64,000 nt of DNA from Macrothele yani. Taxonomy: Eukaryota > Arthropoda > Arachnida > Araneae > Macrothelidae. The notes beneath the pieces are model-generated. The model had not been told where the DNA came from and made no database searches. It saw only the letters and a list, made by a program, of their open reading frames with translations. This document shows positions 33,306 to 45,634 of the stretch, in pieces; position 1 is the first letter of the stretch, and each line of letters starts with the position of its first letter. A program made the position numbers and the translations under genes. The stretch covers positions 46,094,469 through 46,158,468 of the forward strand of contig CM076996.1 of assembly GCA_039090855.1 (NCBI GenBank). Reading direction: 5' to 3'.

Positions 33306-33532
33306 GCTGCCTCGGTGGCGCAATGGTCTAAGCGATGGCCTCTGATCATTCGTCCAAACGGGGTCCGGGTTCGAATCCCGGTGAGGCATGGATGTTGTGT
33401 TTGTCTTACGGCACTGGCTCTCTCCCTTCCCTGGAACCAGTGACCCTAAATTAGGGACGGGCGACTGCTTATAGCCCATTGAGTTGCTCACGGTGGTCGT
33501 TAAACCTCCAATCAAAAAAAAAAAAAAAAAAA
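33306..33532 (+). mobile_element. tRNA-derived SINE, family A, best-preserved copy
   Basis: Flanked by a perfect 13-bp target duplication gaaagcagaaaag (33293-33305 and 33533-33545). The tRNA-like head of about 79 bases has an A box (tggcgcaatgg), a perfect B box (GGTTCGAATCC) and pairing acceptor ends (gcctc and gaggc). The body follows: tggatgttgtgtttg, ggcactggctctctccc, tggaaccagtgaccc, gggcgactgcttatag, gagttgctcacggtgg and an A tail of about 18. The intact duplication and promoter boxes mark it as the youngest copy in the window. Confidence 0.92.
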
Positions 33533-34550
33533 GAAAGCAGAAAAGATATATACACATCAGTAAAGATGGGAAATTCTGATTCATTAAAACCTTAAACATG
33601 CTTCCTTGCATTTCTGAAACAAACAAAATACAGGGTTCCCACTCAAAAGTAGAAAAAACATTCCCTGACTTTTCCAGGTTTTTCAGGTGGTCCTGAGAGT
33701 TTTCCCAGAGCGGCAAATCAAATCACATTGCGACAAACTGTTGCATTTCCTTACATTCTTGTGTTCCTTACGAAAGCATACATTTGTTAATTCTTTAAAT
33801 AACTGTCCTTTATACAATTACCTGCTTTTTTAATAACAATTAAATGCATGAGGCATATTATTTTTGGTACCATAATTCCATGATATTTTCTGAACATAAG
33901 TGGTATACTGCCTATGTAGAATTTGTTAATACATTTCCGTAGAAACAGATCATATGTAAGAAAAAATCTGTATGTTGAATAGTTTGTTTTCCTTTCTTCT
34001 ATAGCACAGTGTAGATAAGCTTAATGACCGAATGGGCTCCTGCTCAGAGAAATGTCGAAAGAGAATAAACCAACAAAGGGCTTTGATCCATTGTTTAAGT
34101 GGTTCTCTTGTGATGTGTTTCTCCAAGCAAAAGTGTACCAGGCCACTGTGCCTAATTGTTCCATGTTACAAAATATGAAGCAAACTATCTGCAGAAATCA
34201 AATAGAACCGTAATGTCAACAGGCAATTTTTTAAATTCAGTTTTGATAATTTTTAGAGAATTAAGGAATAATGTAATGTATTGAAAGCAAGATTTATCAA
34301 ATTCTAGACAGGCTGTAATTGCAAATAATTGCTTACCTGCAATTAATACTGATAATGTTATGTTCATCTCACATATGAGGGAGAATTAAAAAGACACCAC
34401 ATAATGAATGTCCCGATTATACAGTCCATAAAGATAAACAGAAAATATGGAATATAAAGGATAAATAACTTTCATTTTCCCAAATTACTTTATAGTAAAA
34501 TTAGTGTATTTAACATAAATTTTACATAATATTTAACAAAATCATGTCTT

Positions 34551-34769
34551 ATTTTTTTTGTTTCGGGTTTAACGACCACCATGAGCAACTTGTTGGGCTA
34601 TAAACAGTCATCCGCCCATCCCTAATTTAGGACCATTGGCTTCACGAAGAAGGAGAGCCAGTGCCGTAAGAGAAACACACCACTCATACCTCATCTGGGA
34701 CTTGAATCCAGGCTCACTTGGACGAATAGTCAGAAGCCAGAGCTTAGACCACTGCACCACCGAGGTGGC
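34551..34769 (-). mobile_element. tRNA-derived SINE, family A, reverse
   Basis: In reverse: a T-run, gggtttaacgaccaccatgag, gggctataaacagtc, ccatccctaatttagg, agagccagtgccgtaag, tacctcatctgggacttgaatcc (B box) and a head ending ccaccgaggtggc. Confidence 0.85.
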
Positions 34770-35764
34770 AAACCATGTATTTACATGTTTTAAAGAATAT
34801 TTGAACAAAGACTTAATTTAAATTCTACAAATAATGAAATATTTCAATCGATTAGGTGAAATTATACAACTGATTTATCTGTATTTTAAGTGCACACAAG
34901 TATATAAATAACATTTTAAACGACTCACAATATTTAGAGTTCCAGTTAGGTTTAAAAATGCAAGCTGGGAGAATTGTGACTGAAGAGAATAAATTGCCCT
35001 TAAATGATACAATGCTGAAGCTTTAAATCCTTTAAGTGCTTATTTTACATAAATATTAAACAACGCAGAAACTTTTGCTGAAATTGAAGTCTAATGGGAA
35101 TGATAAAATGGTGAGTGTCTGACAGAGTCTCTTAACATTTTGTTAGAGCGGTTCTATCAAATCAATCTACCAATTTGTATTTTCTATTGGAATTTACTTA
35201 GAATCTTTGAAGACAAAGCAAAGTAAAACAGTTATTAAAAAATAAAAAAAAGAAGAGGGAGAGAACAGAAATCGTGACAGCATTTCTGCGTCTGAGGAAA
35301 AACGTGTGCCAGTACCATCCCAACAATTTCTAGCAATCAGGGAAAATACTGCTGACATTTAAAAATCAAAATTATAATTATATTAGCTAAAATTAGTCCT
35401 TGCACTTGGCAATGAGAACATCGAATCTATGCTATTTCAGAGGGGCCAACCTCTAGCAGAACGCATCAGTAATAAATAGGGGATTTTTCAGTAATGTTTC
35501 AGTAATCGAACACAAACTTTCAGTAATGTAACACGCCATTTTTTTTTTCAAAGTTAAGGACAATATTATAGTATTACTGTGTAACCTGTAATAATTGCAT
35601 GAGGTGCCTATTGGTAATCACCATACGAAGCCTCATCACTGACGCATGGAATGGGTATTTCATGAGAAATTAATGCGTGAAATGTGTAATAACTTTATAT
35701 GTTTACACTATCCTCACAAAAAAATATGAAATTAAATTATCAATATTGTACTTACCTCATGTCA

Positions 35765-36751
35765 TTGCTGACATAAAAACTCCCTTGTAGCTTGTTTTGC
35801 AGTGGTATATTCTTTTTCAGAAAACTTTTTATAACACAGCTCACCTGAGCAAAATGCTTTACTTTTCTGTATAAGAAGGGCACTTAATGTTTTGGTGCTC
35901 ATTGTTGGGCAGAAGTATGCGAGGTTTTTCCTTACTATACTAAATATTCTCTACGTAGAGGAATTGCTGTGAGGGATAGTCAATATTGCCAACATTAGTT
36001 TAGGCAATGCCGAATACTTGGGAAGGCCAGATGAATCCTTCATCTTAGATATTTCATTCCATGCCACATCTGCTCAAGGATATCCAGCTTCATCAATATC
36101 AGAGTCTGGGAATATAGCATGAAAGAAGCGACCAGCATGATCACAGATTGCTATAGGTAGGTTATGCTCCACAACGATTGCACAGCAATTCAGCGTTTAT
36201 CACACTATTTACATTCTTTTTTGCAAAAAAATTATCCAAAGGCTTTGATCGAGTCTTTTAATTTTACACAATCCTGTTGTTTGTTTTGACTGGATATGCC
36301 TTCCTGTCCTACATGGGCTACTGATTACTCTCATATTAGAAGGCACGCAAGGAAACCTTTATTTCAGCATTTTCCATTTCCTTGCTCAAGATTTGGGAGA
36401 AAGATTTGGATGTTCCTGGAGAAACCTCTTTGCATATTTATTTGTTTCAGAAACGATAATTCCAAGGATGAAATTGGTAAAAAACAAGTAAAACTATGCA
36501 ATAGGTGTCACATCAGTTGCAGGAGCATGTTTGGGCCCCTGCATTTCATGACAATCAAAAGGATGCTGAGGTTGTTCATCACTTCCCTCTATTACATCCT
36601 ACTTTCAGAACTTTCATGATCTGAAGATTCACTATGTGTGCGTGGCACTGTGGCTAGTTTTCTGGCTTGATGTTGCTTGGCCAATATCACTCTCAGATGA
36701 TTCAAAATCATCACCATCACTTGGCAAACTTTCACTCTCACTACAAGCCAT
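35765..36751 (-). pseudogene. hAT transposase remnant of transposon B
   Basis: The N-terminus reads MACSESESLPSDGDDFESSE and then GQATSSQKTSHSAT. After a degraded middle the catalytic-region block reads EHNLPIAICDHAGRFFHA with FPDSDIDEAG. The C-terminal dimerisation pattern reads LPKLMLAILTIPHSNSST with a stop replacing a conserved residue, then RIFSIVRKN. Several stops and frame changes are present and the middle is shortened, so it is inactive. Confidence 0.7.
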
Positions 36752-36879
36752 TTCAAATAACCTTAGAAAAAAATTTCACGCAGTAGGAAAAAGCACGTCT
36801 GCTAGTCTGAGGAACAAGCTGTCAATAAAGTCATCCTCTGCTAACACGAGTTTGGAAAAGGAGGGGGATTCGTAATTCA

Positions 36880-37242
36880 CGGAGTTTTGCGATTGTGTCT
36901 GTTTGTTTGGGAAAAAGAAATGAATAATGTGAAGAGCTTCTAGTAATAAAACACCGCACTTCGTTCTCCCGCGCGGCGAAAGTCCGCAAGAAATATAAAC
37001 ATCCGTCATCGCGGGACCACGCGTTGCGACGAGTTGATCGTTATTGCACTTCGAACGGGGCTCGAAAAAGTGATTTCCGACAGTACGTCTTATAATACAC
37101 CAACAATGCCAAGTGAACAGCCCTGCCTCAACTGCAGTAGGAAAAGTTTTGGCTAAAGTAACCTTTCTCCTGTCACACGGAGAAATTGCGTGGGGAACCG
37201 ATAGCAAGCGCAAACTCTTTTACGATGACACTTACGGCATAT
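36880..37242. other. unassigned GC-richer stretch
   Basis: Less AT-rich than its surroundings and open on the minus strand for 145 codons (36776-37213), but with no motif I recognise. It lies next to the Tigger-like element and may be further transposon debris. Confidence 0.3.
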
Positions 37243-37447
37243 TACCCGTAATTTTCGTCGTATTATCCGCAGACCGCGAAATTCACATAAAAAAGAAATC
37301 CTTCGTATAATCCGCAGACTGTGACATTTAGGAAAAAAATCGCCGTATAATCCGCACATCATAGATGTTGAATCAGAAGTGGAATTTCCGACAGAAAAGT
37401 CGGTCACATAAACACATCGCTCTTTCCACGTTCCAGAAACACATAGC

Positions 37448-37736
37448 AACCGAAAAATTGTTTTCAGCCGCCGCCGGGGAATTGAATCACGGATCTCTCG
37501 ATATCTAACCGAGCGCGTTAGCTTTACACCACGGTGGCCAACAATTCACGGTGCTATGTGTATTTTTAAGTCAGCTTCTGACATCATAAATCCGTAAGAT
37601 GGGTTCAGCTACTGAGACGTCTCCATCTGGTGGGTATTAACGGCACTGGCTATATATATTATAGCAATTAATTCCAAAGGGCGAGATCCAAGGTGAAAAT
37701 CCTCCAAATACGTGGCGTCAGTAAATAAATAAATAC
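37448..37736 (+). mobile_element. insert with tRNA-like segment flanked by 29-bp direct repeats
   Basis: Near-identical sequence (tcgctctttccacgttccag and nine more bases) precedes and follows the insert, at about 37415-37443 and 37738-37766. The insert ends in an aaataaataaata tail and contains, antisense, a tRNA-like segment (about 37462-37540) with 7-bp acceptor pairing, one mismatch and a degenerate B box (gattcaattcc). It is probably a retroposed element. The 29-bp repeats would be an unusually long target duplication. Confidence 0.55.
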
Positions 37737-38092
37737 GTCGCTCTTTCCACGTTCCAGAAACACATAATGAGTCCGAAGAAGTAAGAGAAAAAAAAACCTA
37801 TTTTATTAAATGAAGAAATTCGTTTTTAAAGGTTAGTGTTTTATATTTTTATCTCCGAACAGATAAAGGGTGTGGCATCCATAGATCACGCCGATGTAGC
37901 TCCAGAGTATTGCATTACACTGCCAATGACGAAAGGCTAATACAGAACAAGTCGTAGAAATACCGTATGTACTCGCGTATAAGTCGAAAGGTTTTGGAGG
38001 AATTCCTGCTTTCAGAGTTGAGAGATCGTCTTATACGTGGGCCAATAAAAAACTTCCGTGAATTCTCCCGCGGAATTTACCAACGGATTTGT

Positions 38093-38254
38093 TTACGTTT
38101 TAGATCGCGACACAGAGGCTTTCCGTATGTTGCTGCACGATTGTGTTCTGACCCCAAAACTATTGCGCAGTGACATGATCATATCCTCAATTCTGTCCAC
38201 CACTTCAAGTTTAAATTCGGCAGTGTAACTGAAACGTTTCCTTTTCAGAGACAT
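38093..38254 (-). pseudogene. pogo-type transposase N-terminus
   Basis: Starts MSLKRKRFSYTAEFKLEVVD, the typical first helix-turn-helix segment of pogo/Tigger transposases, then loses similarity over the next 30 residues (FGV is still visible) and stops. The CENP-B-like and DDE parts are missing. Confidence 0.75.
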
Positions 38255-38612
38255 CATGATTAGCAATGAAGGAAAACAGCAGCAGCGACGTTCGCCAAAA
38301 CAACGAAAGCAAACTAGATACAAGGTCGCGCACATGAAATCCGAAAGGAGAAACGCATGGGTTCGTGCAGCAAGCGCTGTGCGTACTTCTTTGGCTTTTT
38401 GCCAAAAAACAGAGCCGGCACGACAGTCAGAGCTCTCCTCAACGATAACAAAATGACCCCTGCCGTCCCTCCCCCCAACTATCCCGATCTTTCGTTACGA
38501 CACTCCTCCCCTTCTCCCCGCTCCGTACAAACTCCTGAACTGAGGAAAATTCTTCCGAGGGAGTTCCTTTTCCAATTATTACACCTTTCCCTGCACAATC
38601 ACGCTGCAGATT

Positions 38613-38695
38613 TTTTTTAAATCGGAAAGTCTTACATTTTTTTTTTTAAATCGGAAAGTCTTACATTTTTTTTTTTTAAATCGGCGTGTTAACCA
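38613..38695 (+). repeat. three tandem units of about 27 bp
   Basis: A T-run followed by aaatcggaaagtcttaca, repeated; the third unit ends aaatcggcgtgttaac. It lies in the subterminal part of the Tigger-like element. Confidence 0.9.
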
Positions 38696-38775
38696 CATCG
38701 GTGTATAATCCGCAAAACCTATAATTTTAACTTTTTTAGCAGATAATCCGCGGATTATACGACGAAAATTACGGT

Positions 38776-41357
38776 ACCATTCTTCCGATAATATCGCTGT
38801 TTGACGATATGATTCAGGGACATTCCATTTCAAAACGAAATGATTGATAAATGATATGATCATTGAGACACCGAAATCCGCAGTCTGATTCGGAAAATAT
38901 GCGGATCAAAATCGAAGGCCGAGAAATCGGCAGCGTCGCACTAAAAGGGTTTAACAAAAAAATATACAAAATTGAGATTCTCCAAAACACACTGAATTCC
39001 GTAATTCTTCCAACCTGTCCGTAATTCCGTAATCTGACAGTCGAAACCGTAATAATTACGGACAATTCGTAATTGTTGGCACCTCTGCTATTTGCTTCTA
39101 AATAACGCAGCATAGGATATTTAGATATTGTGCTGTTAAATTTCATAACCAATAAGCTGGCACACAGAGATCCTAATGCCATAACGGCAAAAAAATTAAA
39201 CCCAGAGATAAAGAAAAAATAATGGAAGCAACAAGTGGGGAAAACTAACAGTTAATACGGAATACCATTTTGCCTGAGAGGCTACAATTCATATTAGTAC
39301 TTCCAAAATCCGGAAGTCTTAAAATTGATTGGCTACGTTTGTGACGCAAACATTAGTACTGAACTTTTCTCGCAGGTCACAGTTCATTTCCACGCTACGT
39401 CAAATTACTTGTACGGGAAACAATTAGAGGAAGTTTTGTGTGCATGTGTGCTCATAAAATCCTCCTAACACTTTTTGTCAACATAATTTATCATCCTGCG
39501 GCGAGTGGCATGTTTATACTTAACAATATCTTTACGAAGGGCAATACATTTGTGCGATGTTGATCAGGCAAAGTGCGAGAAAGGTCTGGAGCCCACACAG
39601 GTCATTTGCAGTAACTCCCCACAAATAACGTCATCCAAAACGGAGACAGAGGCTTTAGCGCCTGCACATTTTCATCAGTAGTAACTAGATAGATTTTTTT
39701 TTTTTTTTCCCGGCAATGTGAGGGTAAAGATGTGAAATGAATAATTTATGCAAATCTTGTGAGGTGCAGCAACGCAAGAAGAAGAATTTACGATTACAAG
39801 AAAATTTCTACCCCGTCTAACTTTTGTTCTCGCAATTTTTTTTTTTTTTTCCTATGTACGTATAAGCTGAAACCTTGGGAAAAATTACGAGAGAATGATG
39901 AATTTTATATTTCTTATTCTAAATAACGGAGATATTTGCGTTTTTTACGGAAAACGGTTCTACTATGCACAAAAATTCAAAAAATAATATCTTCTAATCT
40001 ATCAGAAACAAAAAAAATTGAAACTTTCAGGGTTTATTTTATAACTTGGAGGCAGCTACCCGTAAAAAAAAAAAAAAATCGCACGAATCGGAGATGTGTT
40101 GGTGGAAAATTATTTCAATATCTGACGATTTTGCGTGGAATGACCCAGATGTGAAAATCTATGGTTCCGGGCGTCGGACTACCCTATTTTTCGCAACCAG
40201 CCAGCTCTTGCAGTAATTGGAATATCGTTTTAAAACAGCTATAAAGAAATTTCTTCATGCATTATGAAATAGAAATATGACAGAATAAAAAAAAAAATCT
40301 CTTTCCGGCCGTAAAACCGGAAGACAACGAATCTAGAAAACGGCCGTGAAATCTGGGAAATATGGTAGGTATGCAATAGTACCAGCTTCATTGCATGGTA
40401 TTTTTCATATATTTTTTGTCAAAATACTCGTAAGTACTATGAAAAAAATAAATCTTTCCCCCTCTTTGAAGAATCTTCCTATTTCATAATATTTTCCCTG
40501 TTCTAACATTTGAAGGTACATACTTTTCCAACTATACCAATTCTGCTACAGAATTACGAAAGCGAAGCTTTAGTTCGTAAGTGATACGAACCTTTTTAAA
40601 AATAAATTAGGTGCCCTCAATTTGCAACATTCATCGACACTGCTGTTGAAGGGGAAGGGGGGGGGATTTATTAGGATGACCGACATCCGGCAAAATAAAA
40701 TGTTTTTGTACGGTTTGATAAAAGACAAGTAGAACATGCAAAGGGGGGGGGGGGAAGCTCAACTTCTAAAGTTTCCAATGAATTTCGGCGAAATTTAAAA
40801 TGGAACGTTATTTTCATATATCTTGTCCACTGTAAAAATTTCAGTCGGTTATTTAAAAAATTGAGGAAGTAGCTTCTTCATAATTTTTTTCCCAGTCTAC
40901 GCAGAGAACCGGGGCACCTACTCAGGAACAAATGACTGCCTCTCTTCGCGAACGCCAGCAGATAAGAGCCTGCGAAATGGGTGTGTGATTAATGGCTTTC
41001 TTTCACGCTTTGACGTGTATGTTTGTTCGGTTGTAGTTTAGATCATCTGGAGACGGGGAAACCGCAAAGAGACGCACTCCCCTGCACAGCTGCACTTTAA
41101 TCGGTGGGTGGGTTGCCTCGAAGGATAAAACAACTCGGAATTATTTTAAAACTTAGCAATACAGAAATATATTTTACAAAAGTCTGAAACAAAACATTTT
41201 TCTGGCAAAATAAAAATTCCCTGCCTTTATAGTTCCTTGATAAAAAATTCCCTGATTTTTACGGAAAAACACAATTTTCCCTGAGTTTTCCCTGATTTTT
41301 GGAACAATTTTCAAATTCCCTGAGATTTCCCGGTTTTCCCGGCTGCGTGGGAACCCT
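38776..41357. other. non-coding interior and right end of hAT-like transposon B
   Basis: No coding motif. It contains G-runs near 40656 and 40744, T-runs near 39697 and 39838, and many gtaatt and ccgtaa motifs near 39000-39070. Confidence 0.4.
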
Positions 41358-42599
41358 GAAATAGAATACATGCATGATACTGATAATTTTCTTCCCTGTA
41401 ACACAATATTTTTTTTACAGTGCCTACATATCAGAAAGCAGGCACTGAGCTAAAGTAAAAGACCCCAAATTATTCACAAAGCATGAATCACGTAAACCTC
41501 AATAATGACAATGTGCATCACCAAGCTTCACAGGATTTATTTTTTTATCCACTTTGATACAAACCTAAAAGGCAGGATATCCCATGCTCTAGAATTCAAG
41601 AAACTAGATAGAAACAAGAACCTGAAAAGCTGGAATGCCAACCCTTTGGAGTACCAGGAAGGGGAAAAAACAACAACAACAGATTCTGTTTTTACTTGTA
41701 TAAAAATACTCCGAACTTTGAACTTTCTATTTACAATATGTAACATGCCTTCATTGGATGGCAGACAGTGAAATACTGATGTTTCTGTATGCCTACTTAA
41801 TATGAGGGAAACATTTAAATGCATATTTTTGCAACATGTACTTTACCTTCTCTACCTGGATTTATTGTTTCTTTTTCATAATTTTGAAAAATGGCTACTG
41901 GTTAAAATTTTTAGGTAATTTAATATATGAAAATGTTTGACCAACTTTTTGAACGCACCCTGTATATGTCTAACTATTTTGAAAGCTGAGAAAAAGCAAT
42001 GCTTGGAGTGCCTAAAAATGTTTTTTGATTACGTGCTTTTCCTGGAAATTTGTCATTTTATTCCGGAAATTTTCATCTGGTTTCAGTACATTCATCGAAA
42101 CTTAATGCATGATAATACACATACAAAAGCCTTGAATTCCGTGCGAAATTTTAGTTTGTTCTTAGGGACCCCGAGGAGGGGATCTTTTACTTAAAAACTA
42201 GATGGGGAAAAATGGTGTATATCGAAGGAATGTGTTGAAAATGGCTGAAATCTGATTAATATGCAGTGTGCATGAGCTTGATCAATTCTTCCACAGATTT
42301 GCATGCCACTAACTGCTATGAAAGAAACCAGGGGAATTCCTTTTAAAAGGTATACTTCTCTTTTCTAGCAGGTAAAGTTTCCCCGTTTTATGGATGCAAT
42401 ATAAAGCTGTATGGGAATAAAGTTCGATTGGGAATTGCTGTTGACTTACATTTCCTCTCCCCACTTCACAGCCACTAATGACCACAATATAAACGAGAGG
42501 GGAAATAAAGCAGAATGGAAAGACACAGAGTTGTGTTATCTAAAATGTTCATTAAGAAAAAGGTACATTCAGGTAGACATATAACTTCAAGAGATAGGA

Positions 42600-44892
42600 T
42601 GTTCCCTACCCCTTTACAATTCTTATATTGCATGGGTTTTTCATGAAGTTCATCAGCAACAAGCAACAGTGCTTTTTCTTTTTCTTTGACACTGTGTCGC
42701 AGGGCATTTGATTTTGCAAGCAATGTTAGTGAGCTTTTTTATTCTACCTGATCAGCATAACATTTCAGAGGATTTTTTAAATTCAGAAATGTCTGTTTCC
42801 AGTCTTTCCTTCTTCGATTTAAGACATGATGTCTTCCATTAGCAGCATTCTTTTTTTCATGCATTTCTTTTGCTGGGTTTTCTTCTGTTCATCCAGGTAA
42901 GCTAGATACTTTTGACGAGCACAGGCAACACTCAGTAATAGCTCTTTTGACAATTCAACATCTTCTATTTTCCTAACTGTATTTACATGGTCAACAATAA
43001 TTCTTCTTGCTACAACAGATTCTTCTCATAAATTCTCCACCATGATTTGTTTATTTGTAGAAAATCCTGTTTCAACAGTGGCCTGCCCATGGGATAGAAG
43101 CAGAAGTATCTTCATGACTTCCCAAAAGTGTCTATACTTATTAGCAACAGTAGCATGGTAAAACTCATCTAGTCTGTGTTCTTGGATCAAAATTTGTGAG
43201 CTCAGCCTTCCTTTCATTGACAAGTTCCTGTACTAAATCACTATACTCCTTTATGATATTATCACAATTTGCTTCCAAAACTTTATTTGCATCGACAAGG
43301 ATGAGTAATATCCTGCTGAACTTCTGAACCATATCTTCTGAATTTCCCCAAAACTTTCTTGGGTCTAAACATGTCATTGACCTAACCAATGGATACTATA
43401 AAGGGGATTTTTCAAGTAACTCCTTCGTAACTTGGATAAAAAAATGCTTACATTGTAACTTAAATTCCATAATCTGTTTGTCACTGACACTTTGGCTTTT
43501 CTTTAGTTCCGTTATTAATTTGCTTGCAACAAAACCAATCATGATTTTACTCGTATCTTTGTGATTTGTTTCATTTATTTCAATTTTCAGCAGTTTAAGA
43601 GGACTATTTACACTGTTCATTATGTTAACCTTTATGAATCTTTGCATCACTTCTTTTAACAAACTATATAAGTCATGAGCCAAAAAGGGAAGCATTGGTT
43701 GGTCAGTCTGATAAACAGTCGAAAAATATTCAACACTTTTAGCCACACTAACAAAAAATTACATTTGACAAGAAAAAGTGGGTCTTTAACATGTTTCTTC
43801 ACCACATCAAATGACTTGTTTTGAAGGTCAGGTAATATCTTTTGCTGAACCTTGCTGACATATAATGAAATACTTGACAAAATTTCAATAGCTCTTTTAA
43901 CAACATTGACATTTTCAAGTCAATGGTGTTTGAAAAACTTTGGCGGAAAGACGTTGCAGTTTGTCACTTTTGAAAAGTCTTCAGGTCTAGCTGGCAAGTC
44001 CTTGAATATATAATAAAATGCTTGAATAGTCTCACCAAGTTCTGGCGTTATTTTGCAGCCACTGTTGAAATCTTTATGAACAATATGCAATCCACAACTG
44101 CCAACATTCAACGAAGAGGCATGGCCCTCTAGTTTTAATGCATTCAGCATCATATCATAAACTTTCCAATTGACATGGGGTCCGTCCATGGACAGCTGAT
44201 GCAAGTTACCAGAACCTAAACAGGAACAGTTTTCTTGAATTTTACTACACAATACATCAGCAGTAGCATGCCCTAAAAAGTCAGAGCCTAAGTATCTTGT
44301 ACAAACTTGCCAGCCATCCCAAAACCTAACATGAGAATCCAACTGATTTTTGCTAGTTTCCTTGTTAAGGGTCGCGTCAAACAGTAACACATATCCATCT
44401 TGAGATTTGACTCTTCCCTTTAAAAGTGACATAAAAAATGGTGCAATACCAAAAAAAGAATAATATGCACATTTTTTTTCCACCACAAGTGAACTTTTTT
44501 GCAATGCTACTGTCAGGAAACATTAAGGTCAGTACAGATTGGATGTTTTCACATGACTTATATGAATAATGTGAAGTAATGACTTTCAACGTCCATAGAA
44601 TTTCTACTTTTAGCACATTGTTTTGGGAAAACGAATTTTCAAGACTTATGTCAGATACTGCAGGTTTTTTAATAGGAACAGCACCATGTGACTTATGGTA
44701 AAAGTCTTGGGTATCTACTGTTTGCTTTTGTTTAGCTGCCAATAAAGAAATATGCTTTTTACTAGCCACATGACTAGTAATGGCAGACTCACCCATATTT
44801 GAAATATCGAAGCAACGATCACATACTTTGCACTTTGCTTTAAACTTAGAAGTATCTTTCTGTTTCAGCAAAAAATCCTTATACTTAGCCAA
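42600..44892 (-). pseudogene. hAT transposase remnant of transposon A
   Basis: Begins MAKYKDFLLKQKDTSKFKAK with a BED-like zinc-binding segment (KCKVCDRCFD, then SHVASKKH). It continues with LMFPDSSIAKKFTCG, FFGIAPFFMSLLKGRV, GYVLLFDATLNKET, TRYLGSDFLGHATADVL, LHQLSMDGPHVNWKVYD, CGLHIVHKDFNSG, and FKDLPARPEDFSKVT followed by FPPKFFKHH. C-terminal parts include LLLLSHGQATVETGFSTNKQ and RRIIVDHVN. This is a hAT-related family common in insects. At least five frame changes or stops break it. Confidence 0.78.
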
Positions 44893-45278
44893 GTTGGATT
44901 AAATATACACTTACCACCTAGCATAACTACACAACAATAATTTATTCTGACTAATAAAACAGAACAATGTTCTCGTTACCAATTACAAGGAAGACAGCCA
45001 AATGCCTCTGCAATCAGCATTACGTATAGGTCACTATACTCTTGAGTTAATGTAAGACTGTAACACTGTTTAAAATAGAACAGCCTGATTAAAAAGTCTG
45101 GGGAACACACAAGAGCGGTATCAATCCATCTGCATCTCACTTCCACGATTACCCCTCACCACATTTAAAGCTTTATAACCTAACATTTATGCAACCATAA
45201 GAATACTGTAAACTAAAATCAAGGTTTGGAGGATCTTCTCCATCTCATCTCATCCAGCCCCTCCCACCTGCTACTCTC

Positions 45279-45634
45279 ATACCTGCCAACTAAATTTAGC
45301 AGATTTCTTTAAAAAATTTAGAAGATTGTATAAAAATTCAGAAGATTTTTTTTACGTCAATTTGTCACACGATAAAGTGATTTAGAACTCATACTGCTTA
45401 AACAAAAAAGGAATAAAGGACACTTACCTTTATTTTTTTGTGTGTTTTTATTGAAGGGAATTTTTATTTGTAGTAATTTAACAGTTAGCTACTACAAAAA
45501 TTTATAAAACAGGTTATTTTTTGCAAAAAACACAGAAATATTTCGAACGACAGAAGAACACGAGTTGGTTGGAAGATCGGAAGAATGTATAGAAAATCGG
45601 GACTTGTGCCAAAATCCGAAGAGTTGGCTGGTAT
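45279..45634. mobile_element. small inverted-repeat element (hAT-type MITE)
   Basis: Ends atacctgccaact and agttggctggtat are inverted copies with one mismatch. Flanks ctactctc and gtactctc match at 7 of 8 bases, as expected for an 8-bp duplication. The interior is AT-rich, with repeated agaagatt motifs. It lies in hAT-like transposon A, after its transposase. Confidence 0.65.

Larger units (their letters stand above)
37245..38774 (-). mobile_element. pogo/Tigger-like element, 1.53 kb
   Basis: TA on both sides (37243-37244, 38775-38776) and inverted repeats ccgtaattttcgtcgta-tatccgc. The motif cgtataatccgc recurs several times inside both ends. The N-terminus of a pogo-type transposase remains on the minus strand. 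An insert at 37448-37736 lies between direct repeats, and a second pogo-like end motif (taccgtatgtactcgcgtataag) lies near 37962. Confidence 0.75.
33631..41358. mobile_element. hAT-like transposon B, 7.7 kb, nested in transposon A
   Basis: Ends are inverted CAGGGTTCCCAC at 33631 and, with one mismatch, at 41358 (gcgtgggaaccctg). Both ends continue with ttccctga-tttt motifs. No exact 8-bp duplication is left (acaaaata versus aaatagaa). A broken hAT transposase on the minus strand (35765-36751) supports the class. A SINE and a Tigger-like element lie inside. Confidence 0.68.

Noticed and set aside
33306..33390. Possible tRNA gene with good A and B boxes
   Set aside because: It continues into a body shared by several copies, has an A tail and a target duplication, so it is a SINE head.
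36776..37213. 145-codon minus-strand open frame
   Set aside because: No motif was recognised; it partly overlaps the N-terminal region of the hAT remnant in another frame and lies in transposon debris.
37462..37540. Possible minus-strand tRNA gene
   Set aside because: T stem mismatches, degenerate B box, and its place inside an insert between direct repeats point to a pseudogene or retroposon part.
33623..41366. 8-bp target duplication for hAT-like transposon B
   Set aside because: The flanks acaaaata and aaatagaa match at only half the positions, so I do not claim a duplication.
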